Below are positions 1 to 7,294 of a DNA stretch of 64,000 nt, piece by piece. How positions within the stretch are numbered: the first letter of the stretch is position 1; each line of letters begins with the position of its first letter. This DNA is from Nitrospirillum iridis. Lineage in GTDB: Bacteria > Pseudomonadota > Alphaproteobacteria > Azospirillales > Azospirillaceae. The position numbers and the translations under genes were made by a program. Under the pieces are notes generated by a model. It did no database searches. It was not told the DNA's origin and saw only the letters and a program-made list of their open reading frames with translations. Location: the NCBI RefSeq assembly GCF_014205765.1, contig NZ_JACIIZ010000002.1:310001-374000 (forward strand). The letters are read 5' to 3'.

Positions 1-502
1 ACGGATCGACCGTCACCTGGAACACCTCGGTCGCGGCCGCCTGCACGTCCGCCGAAAAGCGATCCGGGAATATTTCGCTGACGAAGAACTGGGCGATGTC
101 GTCCGGATAGTCTTGGTGGCTGTAGGCGTAGCCCACCATGCGCAACCGCTCCAGCGGATAGGTCCCGCCGATGCGATAGCCCAGCGGCACCAGCACGCGG
201 TCGAAGGCGGCGTGCCCGGGCGGCAGGGCGCCCAGGCCGGGCGCATGGACGGTGCGCAGGGCGCCGTGATCGAACACCATGCGACCGCCCTGCTCCCGCA
301 CGTAGCGGGCACCCTCCGGCACCTCCAGCAACAGTCCACGGAACAGCTGCATGGTCAGCGCCTGGGCCACGGCGGCGCGGGGGATCGCGTCGCCATGGTC
401 GATCAGGAAATCGCCATGCAGGGCCAGCATCTCCATCAGCCGGCCCGCCTCTTCGATGCCAACCAGGCCCTGGGCGATCTTCTGGACGGTGGGAATCCTC
501 AT
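1..502 (-). CDS. hglS: DUF1338 / 2-oxoadipate dioxygenase-decarboxylase (HglS-like), 3' part cut off by window edge
   Basis: Only the N-terminal 167 codons are in the window; the gene runs off the left edge. The translated segment has the DUF1338 signature, with DHGALRTV around residue 75, which supplies the first metal-ligand His in this family, followed by LGYR and the QFFVSEIFP segment. Characterised members such as Pseudomonas HglS convert 2-oxoadipate to D-2-hydroxyglutarate with loss of CO2, using Fe(II). That is the last committed step of lysine breakdown through aminoadipate. The start ATG has AAGGAG eight bases upstream. The gene follows the semialdehyde dehydrogenase by 26 bases on the same strand, so it is probably the third gene of a lysine-degradation operon. 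The family call is firm. The substrate is inferred from homology and neighbours. Confidence 0.8.
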   Translation of the reverse strand, partial: MRIPTVQKIAQGLVGIEEAGRLMEMLALHGDFLIDHGDAIPRAAVAQALTMQLFRGLLLEVPEGARYVREQGGRMVFDHGALRTVHAPGLGALPPGHAAFDRVLVPLGYRIGGTYPLERLRMVGYAYSHQDYPDDIAQFFVSEIFPDRFSADVQAAATEVFQVTVDP

Positions 503-528
503 CGCACCTTCTCCTTGGCACCGTTTCG

Positions 529-2052
529 TCAAGCGATATCGAACCGCACACCCTGGGCGAGCGGCAGCGATCGCGAATAGTTGATGGTGTTGGTGGCGCG
601 CCGCATATAGGCCTTCCAGCTGTCGGAACCGGCCTCGCGCCCGCCGCCCGTTTCCTTCTCGCCACCGAAGGCGCCGCCGATCTCGGCACCCGAGGGGCCA
701 AGGTTGACGTTGGCGATGCCGCAGTCGGAACCGGCCGGGCCCATGAACATCTCCGCCTCGCGCAGGTCGGTGGTGAAGATGCTGGACGCCAGGCCCTGGG
801 CCACGCCGTTCTGCAGGGCGATGGCCTCCTCCAGCGTGCGATAGCGCACGACATAGAGGATGGGGGCGAAGGTTTCCTCCAGCATGGGGCCGAGCTGGCC
901 CGGCAGGGTCACCAAGGCCGGGCGCACGTAATAGGCGTCGCTTGAGCCCACATCCACCCGCTCCCCACCGATGACGGTACCGCCGACGGCCCTGGCGGCG
1001 GCCAGGGCGTGCTGCATCGCCTCGAACGAGGCCTGGTCGATCAACGGGCCCACCAGGGTGCCGGCCTCACGGGGATCGCCCACCGTGACGCTGCGGTAGG
1101 CGCCGGCCAGCCGGTCCAGCAGGCGGTCGGCCACCGATTCATGCACGATCAGGCGGCGCAGCGTGGTGCAGCGCTGGCCGGCCGTGCCCATGGCGGCGAA
1201 GGCGATGCCGCGCACCGCCAGCTCCAGGTCGGCGGATGGCGCCACGATGGCCGCGTTGTTGCCACCCAATTCCAGGATGGCGCGGGCGAAGCGGGCCGCC
1301 AAGCGTGGCGCCACGGCCCGGCCCATGCGGGTGGAGCCGGTGGCCGACACCAGCGGCACCAGCGGATGATCCACCAGCGCCTGCCCCACATCGGCATGGC
1401 CCTGGGCCAGGATGGAGAGACCGGCCGGTGCGGCGCCGAACTTGGCGGCGGCACGGTCAAAGGCGGCCTGCACGGCGATGGCGGTCAGCGGCGTCTTTTC
1501 CGATGGCTTCCAGATAACGCTGTTGCCGCAGACGATGGCCAGGGCGGCGTTCCAGGACCACACCGCCACCGGGAAGTTGAAGGCGCTGATGACGCCGCAG
1601 ACACCCAGCGGATGCCAAGTCTCCATCAGGCGGTGGCCCGGCCGCTCGGTCGCGATGGTCAGGCCATAGAGCTGGCGGGACAGGCCCACGGCGAAGTCGC
1701 AGATGTCGATCATCTCCTGCACTTCGCCCAGGCCCTCGGACAGGATCTTGCCGGCCTCCACCGTCACCAGGCGCCCAAGATCGGTGCGCACGGCGCGCAG
1801 TTCCTCGCCCAGCAGGCGCACCAGTTCGCCCCGGCGCGGCGCGGGCACCCCCCGCCACTCCAGGTGCGCGGCGTGGGCCTGGCGCACCAGCGCGTCCACA
1901 TCGCCCGCCGCCAGGGCCCGCACCCGGCCGGCCTCGCGCCCATCGATGGGGCTGCGCGCCACGATATCGCCGCCCGCCAGGACCGCCCGGTCCACGCCCA
2001 ACCGATCCAGGAGGGCAAGGATGTCGTCCCGGGTTCCGCTCACTGCCGTCAT
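529..2052 (-). CDS. amaB: Aldehyde dehydrogenase family 7, probable alpha-aminoadipate semialdehyde dehydrogenase
   Basis: A 507-residue NAD(P)-dependent aldehyde dehydrogenase of the ALDH7 type. Visible motifs are the cofactor-binding segment ISAFNFPVAVW, the LELGGNNA segment carrying the general-base Glu, the catalytic Cys in GQRCTTLRRL, and EETFAPILYV near the C terminus. ALDH7 enzymes oxidise alpha-aminoadipate semialdehyde (in equilibrium with piperideine-6-carboxylate) to alpha-aminoadipate. Lying between a saccharopine dehydrogenase-like gene and an HglS-like gene, it would perform the middle step of lysine degradation. The reading frame opens at 2067, but AGGGAAGAGG just before the ATG at 2052 favours the shorter start. 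It follows the upstream gene by 45 bases. Confidence 0.85.
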   Translation of the reverse strand: MTAVSGTRDDILALLDRLGVDRAVLAGGDIVARSPIDGREAGRVRALAAGDVDALVRQAHAAHLEWRGVPAPRRGELVRLLGEELRAVRTDLGRLVTVEAGKILSEGLGEVQEMIDICDFAVGLSRQLYGLTIATERPGHRLMETWHPLGVCGVISAFNFPVAVWSWNAALAIVCGNSVIWKPSEKTPLTAIAVQAAFDRAAAKFGAAPAGLSILAQGHADVGQALVDHPLVPLVSATGSTRMGRAVAPRLAARFARAILELGGNNAAIVAPSADLELAVRGIAFAAMGTAGQRCTTLRRLIVHESVADRLLDRLAGAYRSVTVGDPREAGTLVGPLIDQASFEAMQHALAAARAVGGTVIGGERVDVGSSDAYYVRPALVTLPGQLGPMLEETFAPILYVVRYRTLEEAIALQNGVAQGLASSIFTTDLREAEMFMGPAGSDCGIANVNLGPSGAEIGGAFGGEKETGGGREAGSDSWKAYMRRATNTINYSRSLPLAQGVRFDIA

Positions 2053-2097
2053 CGCCTCTTCCCTCATGCTGCTTTCTTGCTTGCTCGGCTGGTCCTG

Positions 2098-3210
2098 TCA
2101 GGCGACGCGCGCCACCACCTGGTCCACCGGCCCCGCCCCCAGATAGGCGCGGCCGAAACGGTTGGCCAGGAAATCCTCCAACGCGATGTCTTCCTGGCGG
2201 ATGAAGCCATGCGACGGCAGGCGGCCATCGGCCAGCATGTCCAGCACGGCGCAGATGCCGGCGGCCGTGGTGGTCTGGATGGCGGTGCGCTGGCGGCCAT
2301 GGGCCAGGTCACCGAAGACGCGGCTGGAATAGCTTTCCTGGGTCAGCTGGCCGTCCAGCATGCCGCTGACGGTGACGAAGATCACGACGACATCCTGCAG
2401 CGTGGCGGGCAGCGCCCCCTCCAGCACCGTCTTGAACAGGTCCCGCCGGTCGCGCAGACGCAAATCGTTCAGCAGGGTCTTCATCAGCTGGCAGTGGCCG
2501 GGATAGCGGATGGTCTTGTAGTTCAGGGTACGGACCTTGCCCTTCAGCACCTCCGCCAGGCTGCCCAGGCCGCCCGAGGTGTTGAAGGCCTCATACGGCA
2601 CCCCATCCAGCCAGAACTCCTCCCGCTCCTCCAGCGCCGGCACCTCGCGCAAGGTGCCCTCGACGATGGCCTCGCAGGGTTCGCAATACTCGTTGATGAC
2701 GCCGTCCGTGCTCCAGGTCAGGTTGTAGCCCAGGGAATTGCTGGCATAGCGCGGCAGGGCGCCGACGCGCAGGCGCACCGCCTCCAGCGTGTCGAACTTC
2801 TTGGCCAGGCTGCCAGCGACGATGGAGATGAAGCCCGGGGCCAGACCACACTGGGGAATGAAGGCGTTGGGCGCGTTGGTCGCCAGTTCCTTCACCCGCC
2901 GGGTGGTGGCCACATCTTCCGTCAGATCCAGGTAGTGGCAGCGGGCGATGGCGGCGGCCTCCGCCACCTTGATGGTCAGGTGATAGGGGGCGGCGCTCAG
3001 CACGGCGTAGGCGCCGGTCAGCACCTCCGTCAGGGCGGCCACGTCGCTCATGTCGATCTCGCGCCGCTCGATGGGCAGGCGCTTGGAAATCCCGTCCAGG
3101 GCCTTGGCGGAGCGGTCCACCACCGTCACCAGATAGTCGCCCGACCCCGCCAAGTTCTCCGCGATGATGGATCCGATCTTGCCGGCCCCGACGACGACGA
3201 TGCGACGCAT
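2098..3210 (-). CDS. Saccharopine dehydrogenase-like protein (lysine catabolism)
   Basis: A 370-residue protein with an N-terminal NAD(P)-binding fold (VVVGAGKIGS at residues 4-13) and the family segments LSAAPYHLT, HYLDLTED, CGLAPGFISI and the C-terminal TTAAGICAVLD. These match the Sacchrp_dh_NADP and C-terminal domains. The family includes saccharopine reductases/dehydrogenases that interconvert saccharopine with aminoadipate semialdehyde. The two downstream genes encode the next dehydrogenase and a 2-oxoadipate-degrading enzyme, so a catabolic role is likely. No separate lysine-ketoglutarate reductase is seen in the window, so whether this protein produces or consumes saccharopine is not resolved. 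ATG at 3210 is preceded by GGGAGAG seven bases upstream, better than the upstream ATG at 3228. Confidence 0.8.
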   Translation of the reverse strand: MRRIVVVGAGKIGSIIAENLAGSGDYLVTVVDRSAKALDGISKRLPIERREIDMSDVAALTEVLTGAYAVLSAAPYHLTIKVAEAAAIARCHYLDLTEDVATTRRVKELATNAPNAFIPQCGLAPGFISIVAGSLAKKFDTLEAVRLRVGALPRYASNSLGYNLTWSTDGVINEYCEPCEAIVEGTLREVPALEEREEFWLDGVPYEAFNTSGGLGSLAEVLKGKVRTLNYKTIRYPGHCQLMKTLLNDLRLRDRRDLFKTVLEGALPATLQDVVVIFVTVSGMLDGQLTQESYSSRVFGDLAHGRQRTAIQTTTAAGICAVLDMLADGRLPSHGFIRQEDIALEDFLANRFGRAYLGAGPVDQVVARVA

Positions 3211-3313
3211 GTGTGCTCTCCCGTTCAAGGTTCCCTGTCAGAACGACTGTCAGGCAAACCCTTGACGGAATGAACAGCCAATGCGACCAATCTGACGGAT
3301 ATTGGTGGGCATA
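3211..3313. promoter_or_regulatory. Divergent control region between the lysine operon and the Lrp-type regulator
   Basis: The 103 bases between the two divergent start codons hold CTGTCAG twice (3235-3241 and 3247-3253, 12 bases apart) and the related CTTGACGG (3261-3268) and TCTGACGG (3291-3298). Lrp/AsnC proteins commonly bind several phased sites in the divergent region next to their own gene, so these are candidate operator half-sites. Function is inferred only. Confidence 0.35.
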
Positions 3314-3766
3314 ATGAACAGTCAGACCGACACTTTTCAACCTGACGACCTGGACATCGCCCTGCTGCGCCTGCTGGAAGCGGACAGCCGCCTGCCCACG
3401 GTGACCCTGGCCAAGCGCCTGGGCGTATCGCGCACCACGGTGCAGGCCAGGCTTGAGCGGCTGGTGGCGCGCGGCGTCATCACCGCCTTCACCATCCGGC
3501 TGGATGCCGACTACCTGGCCCGCCGCATCCAGGGCCACGTCGCCATCACCCTCCTGCCCAAAGCGGCGCGCCAGGTGGAAGCCCGGCTGAAGGCCATCCC
3601 CCAAGTCCGCCAACTTTACGCCGTCAGCGGCCCCTTCGACATGATCGCCGTGGTCTCCACCGAGTCCATCGCCGAGATGAACACCGTGATCGATGAGATC
3701 GGCGCCGTGGATGGGGTGGAACGCACCAACTCCTCCATCATCCTGTCGCAGCGGCTGGCGCGCTGA
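3314..3766 (+). CDS. Lrp/AsnC family transcriptional regulator
   Basis: A 150-residue regulator with an N-terminal winged helix-turn-helix (LLEADSRLP, LAKRLGVSRTTVQARLERL at about residues 19-50, then GVITAFTI) and a C-terminal RAM/AsnC ligand-sensing domain (VRQLYAVSGPFDMIAVV). It is transcribed away from the lysine-degradation operon, a layout in which such regulators usually sense the amino acid or an intermediate and switch the adjacent operon. Lysine or an aminoadipate-pathway intermediate is therefore the likely effector, by inference. The open frame starts at a TTG at 3302; I chose the ATG at 3314, which has GGTGG at modest spacing. Confidence 0.88.
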   Translation: MNSQTDTFQPDDLDIALLRLLEADSRLPTVTLAKRLGVSRTTVQARLERLVARGVITAFTIRLDADYLARRIQGHVAITLLPKAARQVEARLKAIPQVRQLYAVSGPFDMIAVVSTESIAEMNTVIDEIGAVDGVERTNSSIILSQRLAR

Positions 3767-4167
3767 TCCGGCCACGCCCCTGGGCACCTTCCTACCTACT
3801 GAGTCGCGTCCGCGCCCGCCGTGGCGAACGCAGACGCCTTTCGGAAGATTGCGCTGAAGGGATTAAGCCTTTCACAAAGTGGCGCGAGTCGTAGGTCTTT
3901 TGGTCTATCCGTTCTATCTATGCAAAATTGCTAGTAATTATGTTTCTAGATTGTTTCACAGTTGCGCACGACTGTTACACGGCAGTTACACATGGGCGCA
4001 AAACCGGATGGCATGGCTGCACTTTTCGCGGCGCAGCATTGACCGGCATAAAATATCCAAAATAGCATTTCCCCGTTGGCCTCAGCACAAGGGGGACACG
4101 ACTCAAAAAGAGATTTGTCTGGTTGGGGCCAGCAATATCAACAATCTCCAGAACAGCGGGGAAATCC
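3767..4167. other. 401-base intergenic region upstream of the TonB-dependent receptor
   Basis: No convincing gene is visible. The central part (about 3900-3990) is clearly AT-richer than its surroundings and is the likely promoter region for the receptor. It contains GTTACAC twice, 11 bases apart (3974-3980 and 3985-3991), a candidate binding site for an unidentified regulator. A short imperfect hairpin, TGAAGG with CCTTTCA, lies at 3855-3874 and may be weak termination structure after the Lrp gene. Confidence 0.4.
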
Positions 4168-7100
4168 ATGGGCATGCCAAAATACGGGCGGCGCGCATTG
4201 CTGCTGTCTTCGACCATGCTTGTCGGCGCGCTGGCGGCGTCGATTGATGCCGCGGCGCAACAATCGGCAAACGCCAGTGCGGACATGCAGGAAATCGTCA
4301 TCACCGGCTCACGCATCAAGCAGGCCGCGAACCTGACCAGCGACAGTCCGCTGACGACGGTCGATAGCGTCGAGATGAAGCTGCAGGGCACGACCAACGT
4401 CGAAACGATGCTGAACAACCTGCCCGGCATCACGGCGGCCCAGACCAACGCGCAGTCCAACGGCGCCACCGGCACCGCCACCATCAACCTGCGCAACCTG
4501 GGTGAAGCGCGCACCCTGGTGTTGATCGACGGCCGCCGCATGCCGCTGGGCGACCCCACATATCCCTATGCCGACGTGAACTTCATCCCCGGCGCCTTGG
4601 TGGAGACCGTGGACGTGGTGACGGGCGGCGCCTCGGCGGTCTATGGCTCCGACGCCGTGGCCGGCGTCGTGAACTTCAAGATGAAGCGCGATTTCGAGGG
4701 CGTGAAGGTCGACTACCAGTTCTCCGCCGCCCAGCACAGCAACGAGAACGGCGACGCGCAGTCGGTCCTGAAGAAGTCCTCCTATCCCGTCACCATCCCG
4801 GGCGACCGGTTCGATGGCTTCGTTCGCGACAGTTCCTTCGTCGTGGGCGTCAATTCGCCCAACAACAAGGGCAACGTCACCGCCTACGCCACATACCGCT
4901 GGACGGAACCGGTGACCCAGGCGACCCGCGACTGGTCGGCCTGCACCATGGCCACCACCAGCAGCGACGAGAGCGCCCTGGCCACTCAGGACAACCAGCG
5001 TTACTGCTCCGGCTCATCGAACAGCGCCTATGGCCGCCTGCGCACCAACGGCTCGGGCACCGGCTATTCGCTGAACCCGGACGGGTCCGCGTCCTTCGTG
5101 AAGTACAACAGCGCGCTGGCCTTCAACTACGGCCCCTACAACTACATCCAGCGCCAGGACGAGCGCTACACGGGCGGCGCCTTCGCCCACTATGAAATCA
5201 ATCCGTCGTTCGACGTCTATACCGACTTCATGTTCATGTCCGACCACACCAAGGCGCAGATCGCGCCGTCGGGCTTCTTCAGCGGAACGACCTATTCGAT
5301 CAATTGCGACAACCCGCTGATGTCGACGTCGGAAGCCTCCACCCTATGCGGCAGCAACGCCGGCAGCGCCAGCGCCACCTGGAAGGGCTACGTCGCCTAC
5401 CGCTTCACCGACAACAACGCGCCGCGCTACGACGACCTGCGGCACACCGACTACCGCTATGTCATCGGCACCAAGGGCGACCTCGGGGGCGGCTGGAGCT
5501 ATGACGTCTACGGCCAGCACTCCGCCGTCATCTATAACGAGACGTACCAGAACGACGTTTCCATCAGCAAACTGCAGAACGCCCTGCTGGTGAAGAACGT
5601 CAATGGCGTGGCCACCTGCGAATCCGTCATCAACGGGACCGACAGCAGCTGCGTGCCCATCAACATCTTCCAGTTGGGCAAGATCAGCAGCGCCGCCTAC
5701 AACTACGTCTACACGACGAGTTTCAAGGAGGGCACCACCACCCAGGACATCGTCAGCGGATCCGTGTCCGGCGACTTCGGCGCCTGGGGCGTGAAAAGCC
5801 CCTTCGCCAAGGACCCGGTCGCCGTGGCTTTCGGCACCGAGTGGCGGCGTGACGCCATCGACCTGAAGTACAGCGAGAACGTGTTGTCGGGCGACCTGTC
5901 CGGCTCCGGCGCCGGCACCACCCAGCCGGCCGTGGGCTCCACCGAAGTGAAGGACATCTTCGGCGAGTTGCGCCTGCCGCTGGTCTCCGACCGGCCCTTC
6001 ATCAAGGACCTGTCGATCGACGCCGGCTACCGCTGGTCCGACTACAACTTGGCGGGCAAGGCCAACACCTACAAGGCCAGCCTGAACTACGCCCCGATCA
6101 ACGACGTCGCGTTCCGTGGCGGCTACAACCACGCCGTCCGCGCCCCCAACATCATCGAACTGTTCCAGACCAACACCTCAGGCATCGGCGGCGCCTTGGA
6201 CCCTTGCTCCGGCTCCAAGCCGTCGGCCTCGCTGGCGCAGTGCGGCCGCACCGGTGTGACGGCGGCCCAGTACGGCAACATCTCCGAATGCACGTCGGTG
6301 GACGGCTGCAACACCTTGAGCGGTGGCAACAAGGCGCTGAAGCCGGAAACGGCCGACACCTACACCGCTGGTTTCGTCTTCACCCCCACCTTCCTGCCCA
6401 ACTTCGCGGCCACGGTGGACTACTACAACATCAAGATCGAGGACCTGATCGGCACGGTGCCGACCTCGCAGATCATGTCCCAATGCCTGAACACCGGGAA
6501 TTCCTATTACTGCGACCTGATCCACCGTGGCTCCAGCGGCAGCCTGAACTCCAGCGACGGCTATTACATCACCACCGACATCAACGCCGGTTACCGCCAG
6601 CAGGCGGGCGTGGACGTCTCCGGCACCTACCGCCAGGACCTGGAAGACCTGGGCCTGAAGGATCTGGGCGGCGTGACCTTCAAGTTCATCGGCTCCTGGA
6701 CGCAGTTCAACCGCTACCAGCCGCTGCTGCATGAGGCCAAGTACGATTGCGCCGGCCTCTACGGCGCCACCTGCGGCCAACCCACGCCGCATTGGCGCCA
6801 CCAGTTCCGCGTCACCTGGAACACCCCGTGGAACGCCGACCTGTCGGTCAACTGGCGCTACATCGGCGGCAGCAACCTGGACAACAACAGCAGCGACACC
6901 AGCCTGAACGCCAACTCCGGCATCTACGACAACATCGACGGCCACATCTCCGCCTACAACTATTTCGACCTGGCGGCGACCATGAACCTGGCCGACCACT
7001 ACACCCTGCGGTTCGGCATCAACAACCTGTTCGACAAGGATCCGCCCATCCAATCCGCCAACGACGATTACGTCAGCGTGCTGGGCAGCTACGGCAACGG

Positions 7101-7170
7101 CAACACCTACCCCGGCATCTACGACACCCTGGGCAGGACCTTCTTCCTGGGCATCACCGCCGACTTCTAA
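4168..7170 (+). CDS. TonB-dependent outer-membrane receptor
   Basis: A 1000-residue protein. The first 30 or so residues form a signal peptide (basic KYGRR, hydrophobic LLLSSTMLVGALAAS, cleavage expected after DAAAQ). A plug domain follows, beginning at EIVITGSRIK and including the NLRNLG and RTLVLIDGRRMPLGD segments, PGALVETVDVVTGGASAVYGSDAVAGVVNF split across the plug/barrel boundary. The rest is a long beta-barrel ending in the typical terminal aromatic strand FFLGITADF. It should import an energy-costly ligand across the outer membrane using TonB. The RxxP/GG-ASAVYGSDAVAG style is common in large receptors of Caulobacterales and Sphingomonadales thought to handle oligosaccharides or peptides, but the substrate cannot be read from sequence. 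ATG at 4168 is preceded by GCGGGGAA; the frame is open from a TTG at 4123. Confidence 0.9.
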   Translation: MGMPKYGRRALLLSSTMLVGALAASIDAAAQQSANASADMQEIVITGSRIKQAANLTSDSPLTTVDSVEMKLQGTTNVETMLNNLPGITAAQTNAQSNGATGTATINLRNLGEARTLVLIDGRRMPLGDPTYPYADVNFIPGALVETVDVVTGGASAVYGSDAVAGVVNFKMKRDFEGVKVDYQFSAAQHSNENGDAQSVLKKSSYPVTIPGDRFDGFVRDSSFVVGVNSPNNKGNVTAYATYRWTEPVTQATRDWSACTMATTSSDESALATQDNQRYCSGSSNSAYGRLRTNGSGTGYSLNPDGSASFVKYNSALAFNYGPYNYIQRQDERYTGGAFAHYEINPSFDVYTDFMFMSDHTKAQIAPSGFFSGTTYSINCDNPLMSTSEASTLCGSNAGSASATWKGYVAYRFTDNNAPRYDDLRHTDYRYVIGTKGDLGGGWSYDVYGQHSAVIYNETYQNDVSISKLQNALLVKNVNGVATCESVINGTDSSCVPINIFQLGKISSAAYNYVYTTSFKEGTTTQDIVSGSVSGDFGAWGVKSPFAKDPVAVAFGTEWRRDAIDLKYSENVLSGDLSGSGAGTTQPAVGSTEVKDIFGELRLPLVSDRPFIKDLSIDAGYRWSDYNLAGKANTYKASLNYAPINDVAFRGGYNHAVRAPNIIELFQTNTSGIGGALDPCSGSKPSASLAQCGRTGVTAAQYGNISECTSVDGCNTLSGGNKALKPETADTYTAGFVFTPTFLPNFAATVDYYNIKIEDLIGTVPTSQIMSQCLNTGNSYYCDLIHRGSSGSLNSSDGYYITTDINAGYRQQAGVDVSGTYRQDLEDLGLKDLGGVTFKFIGSWTQFNRYQPLLHEAKYDCAGLYGATCGQPTPHWRHQFRVTWNTPWNADLSVNWRYIGGSNLDNNSSDTSLNANSGIYDNIDGHISAYNYFDLAATMNLADHYTLRFGINNLFDKDPPIQSANDDYVSVLGSYGNGNTYPGIYDTLGRTFFLGITADF

Positions 7171-7205
7171 GCCGGACGGGGATTCCCCGCCGACTTCCAA
7201 AGCGG
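7157..7205 (+). repeat. Diverged direct repeat spanning the stop codon of the TonB receptor
   Basis: The 19 bases 7157-7175, which contain the TAA stop, recur at 7187-7205 with about 16 of 19 positions identical (CCGCCGACTTC followed by TAAG or CAAAG). The second copy lies outside the gene. This looks like an old tandem duplication of the 3' end of the reading frame. Confidence 0.55.
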
Positions 7206-7228
7206 CTTATCGTATAAACATGGATACG

Positions 7229-7264
7229 GCGGCGGGTCCCCACCCCGGGGGTCCGCCGCTTCCC
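7229..7264 (+). terminator. Strong GC hairpin after the TonB receptor gene
   Basis: GCGGCGG (7229-7235) pairs with CCGCCGC (7253-7259). The helix continues inward through two wobble pairs and CCCC/GGGG (7238-7241 with 7247-7250), leaving a five-base loop: 13 pairs in all. It is followed only by TTCCC, so the T tract is poor. Its position after the receptor gene suggests a terminator or mRNA-stabilising structure, and argues against the next gene starting at the ATG at 7220. Confidence 0.5.
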
Positions 7265-7294
7265 ATTCGCTCACCACGCATCGGCGCCCGCCTC

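Noticed and set aside
1009..3273. Long plus-strand reading frame of about 750 codons opposite the lysine operon
   Set aside because: High-GC shadow frame: His/Gln/Arg-rich translation with no domain, directly antisense to three well-supported genes. The same applies to the long antisense frames at 9121-12705, 12668-15217 and 28760-31675.
7220..7294. Alternative ATG start for the TPR/2OG oxygenase at 7220
   Set aside because: The extra 25 codons coincide with a strong terminator-like hairpin and translate to a proline/glycine-rich stretch; no ribosome-binding site is seen.
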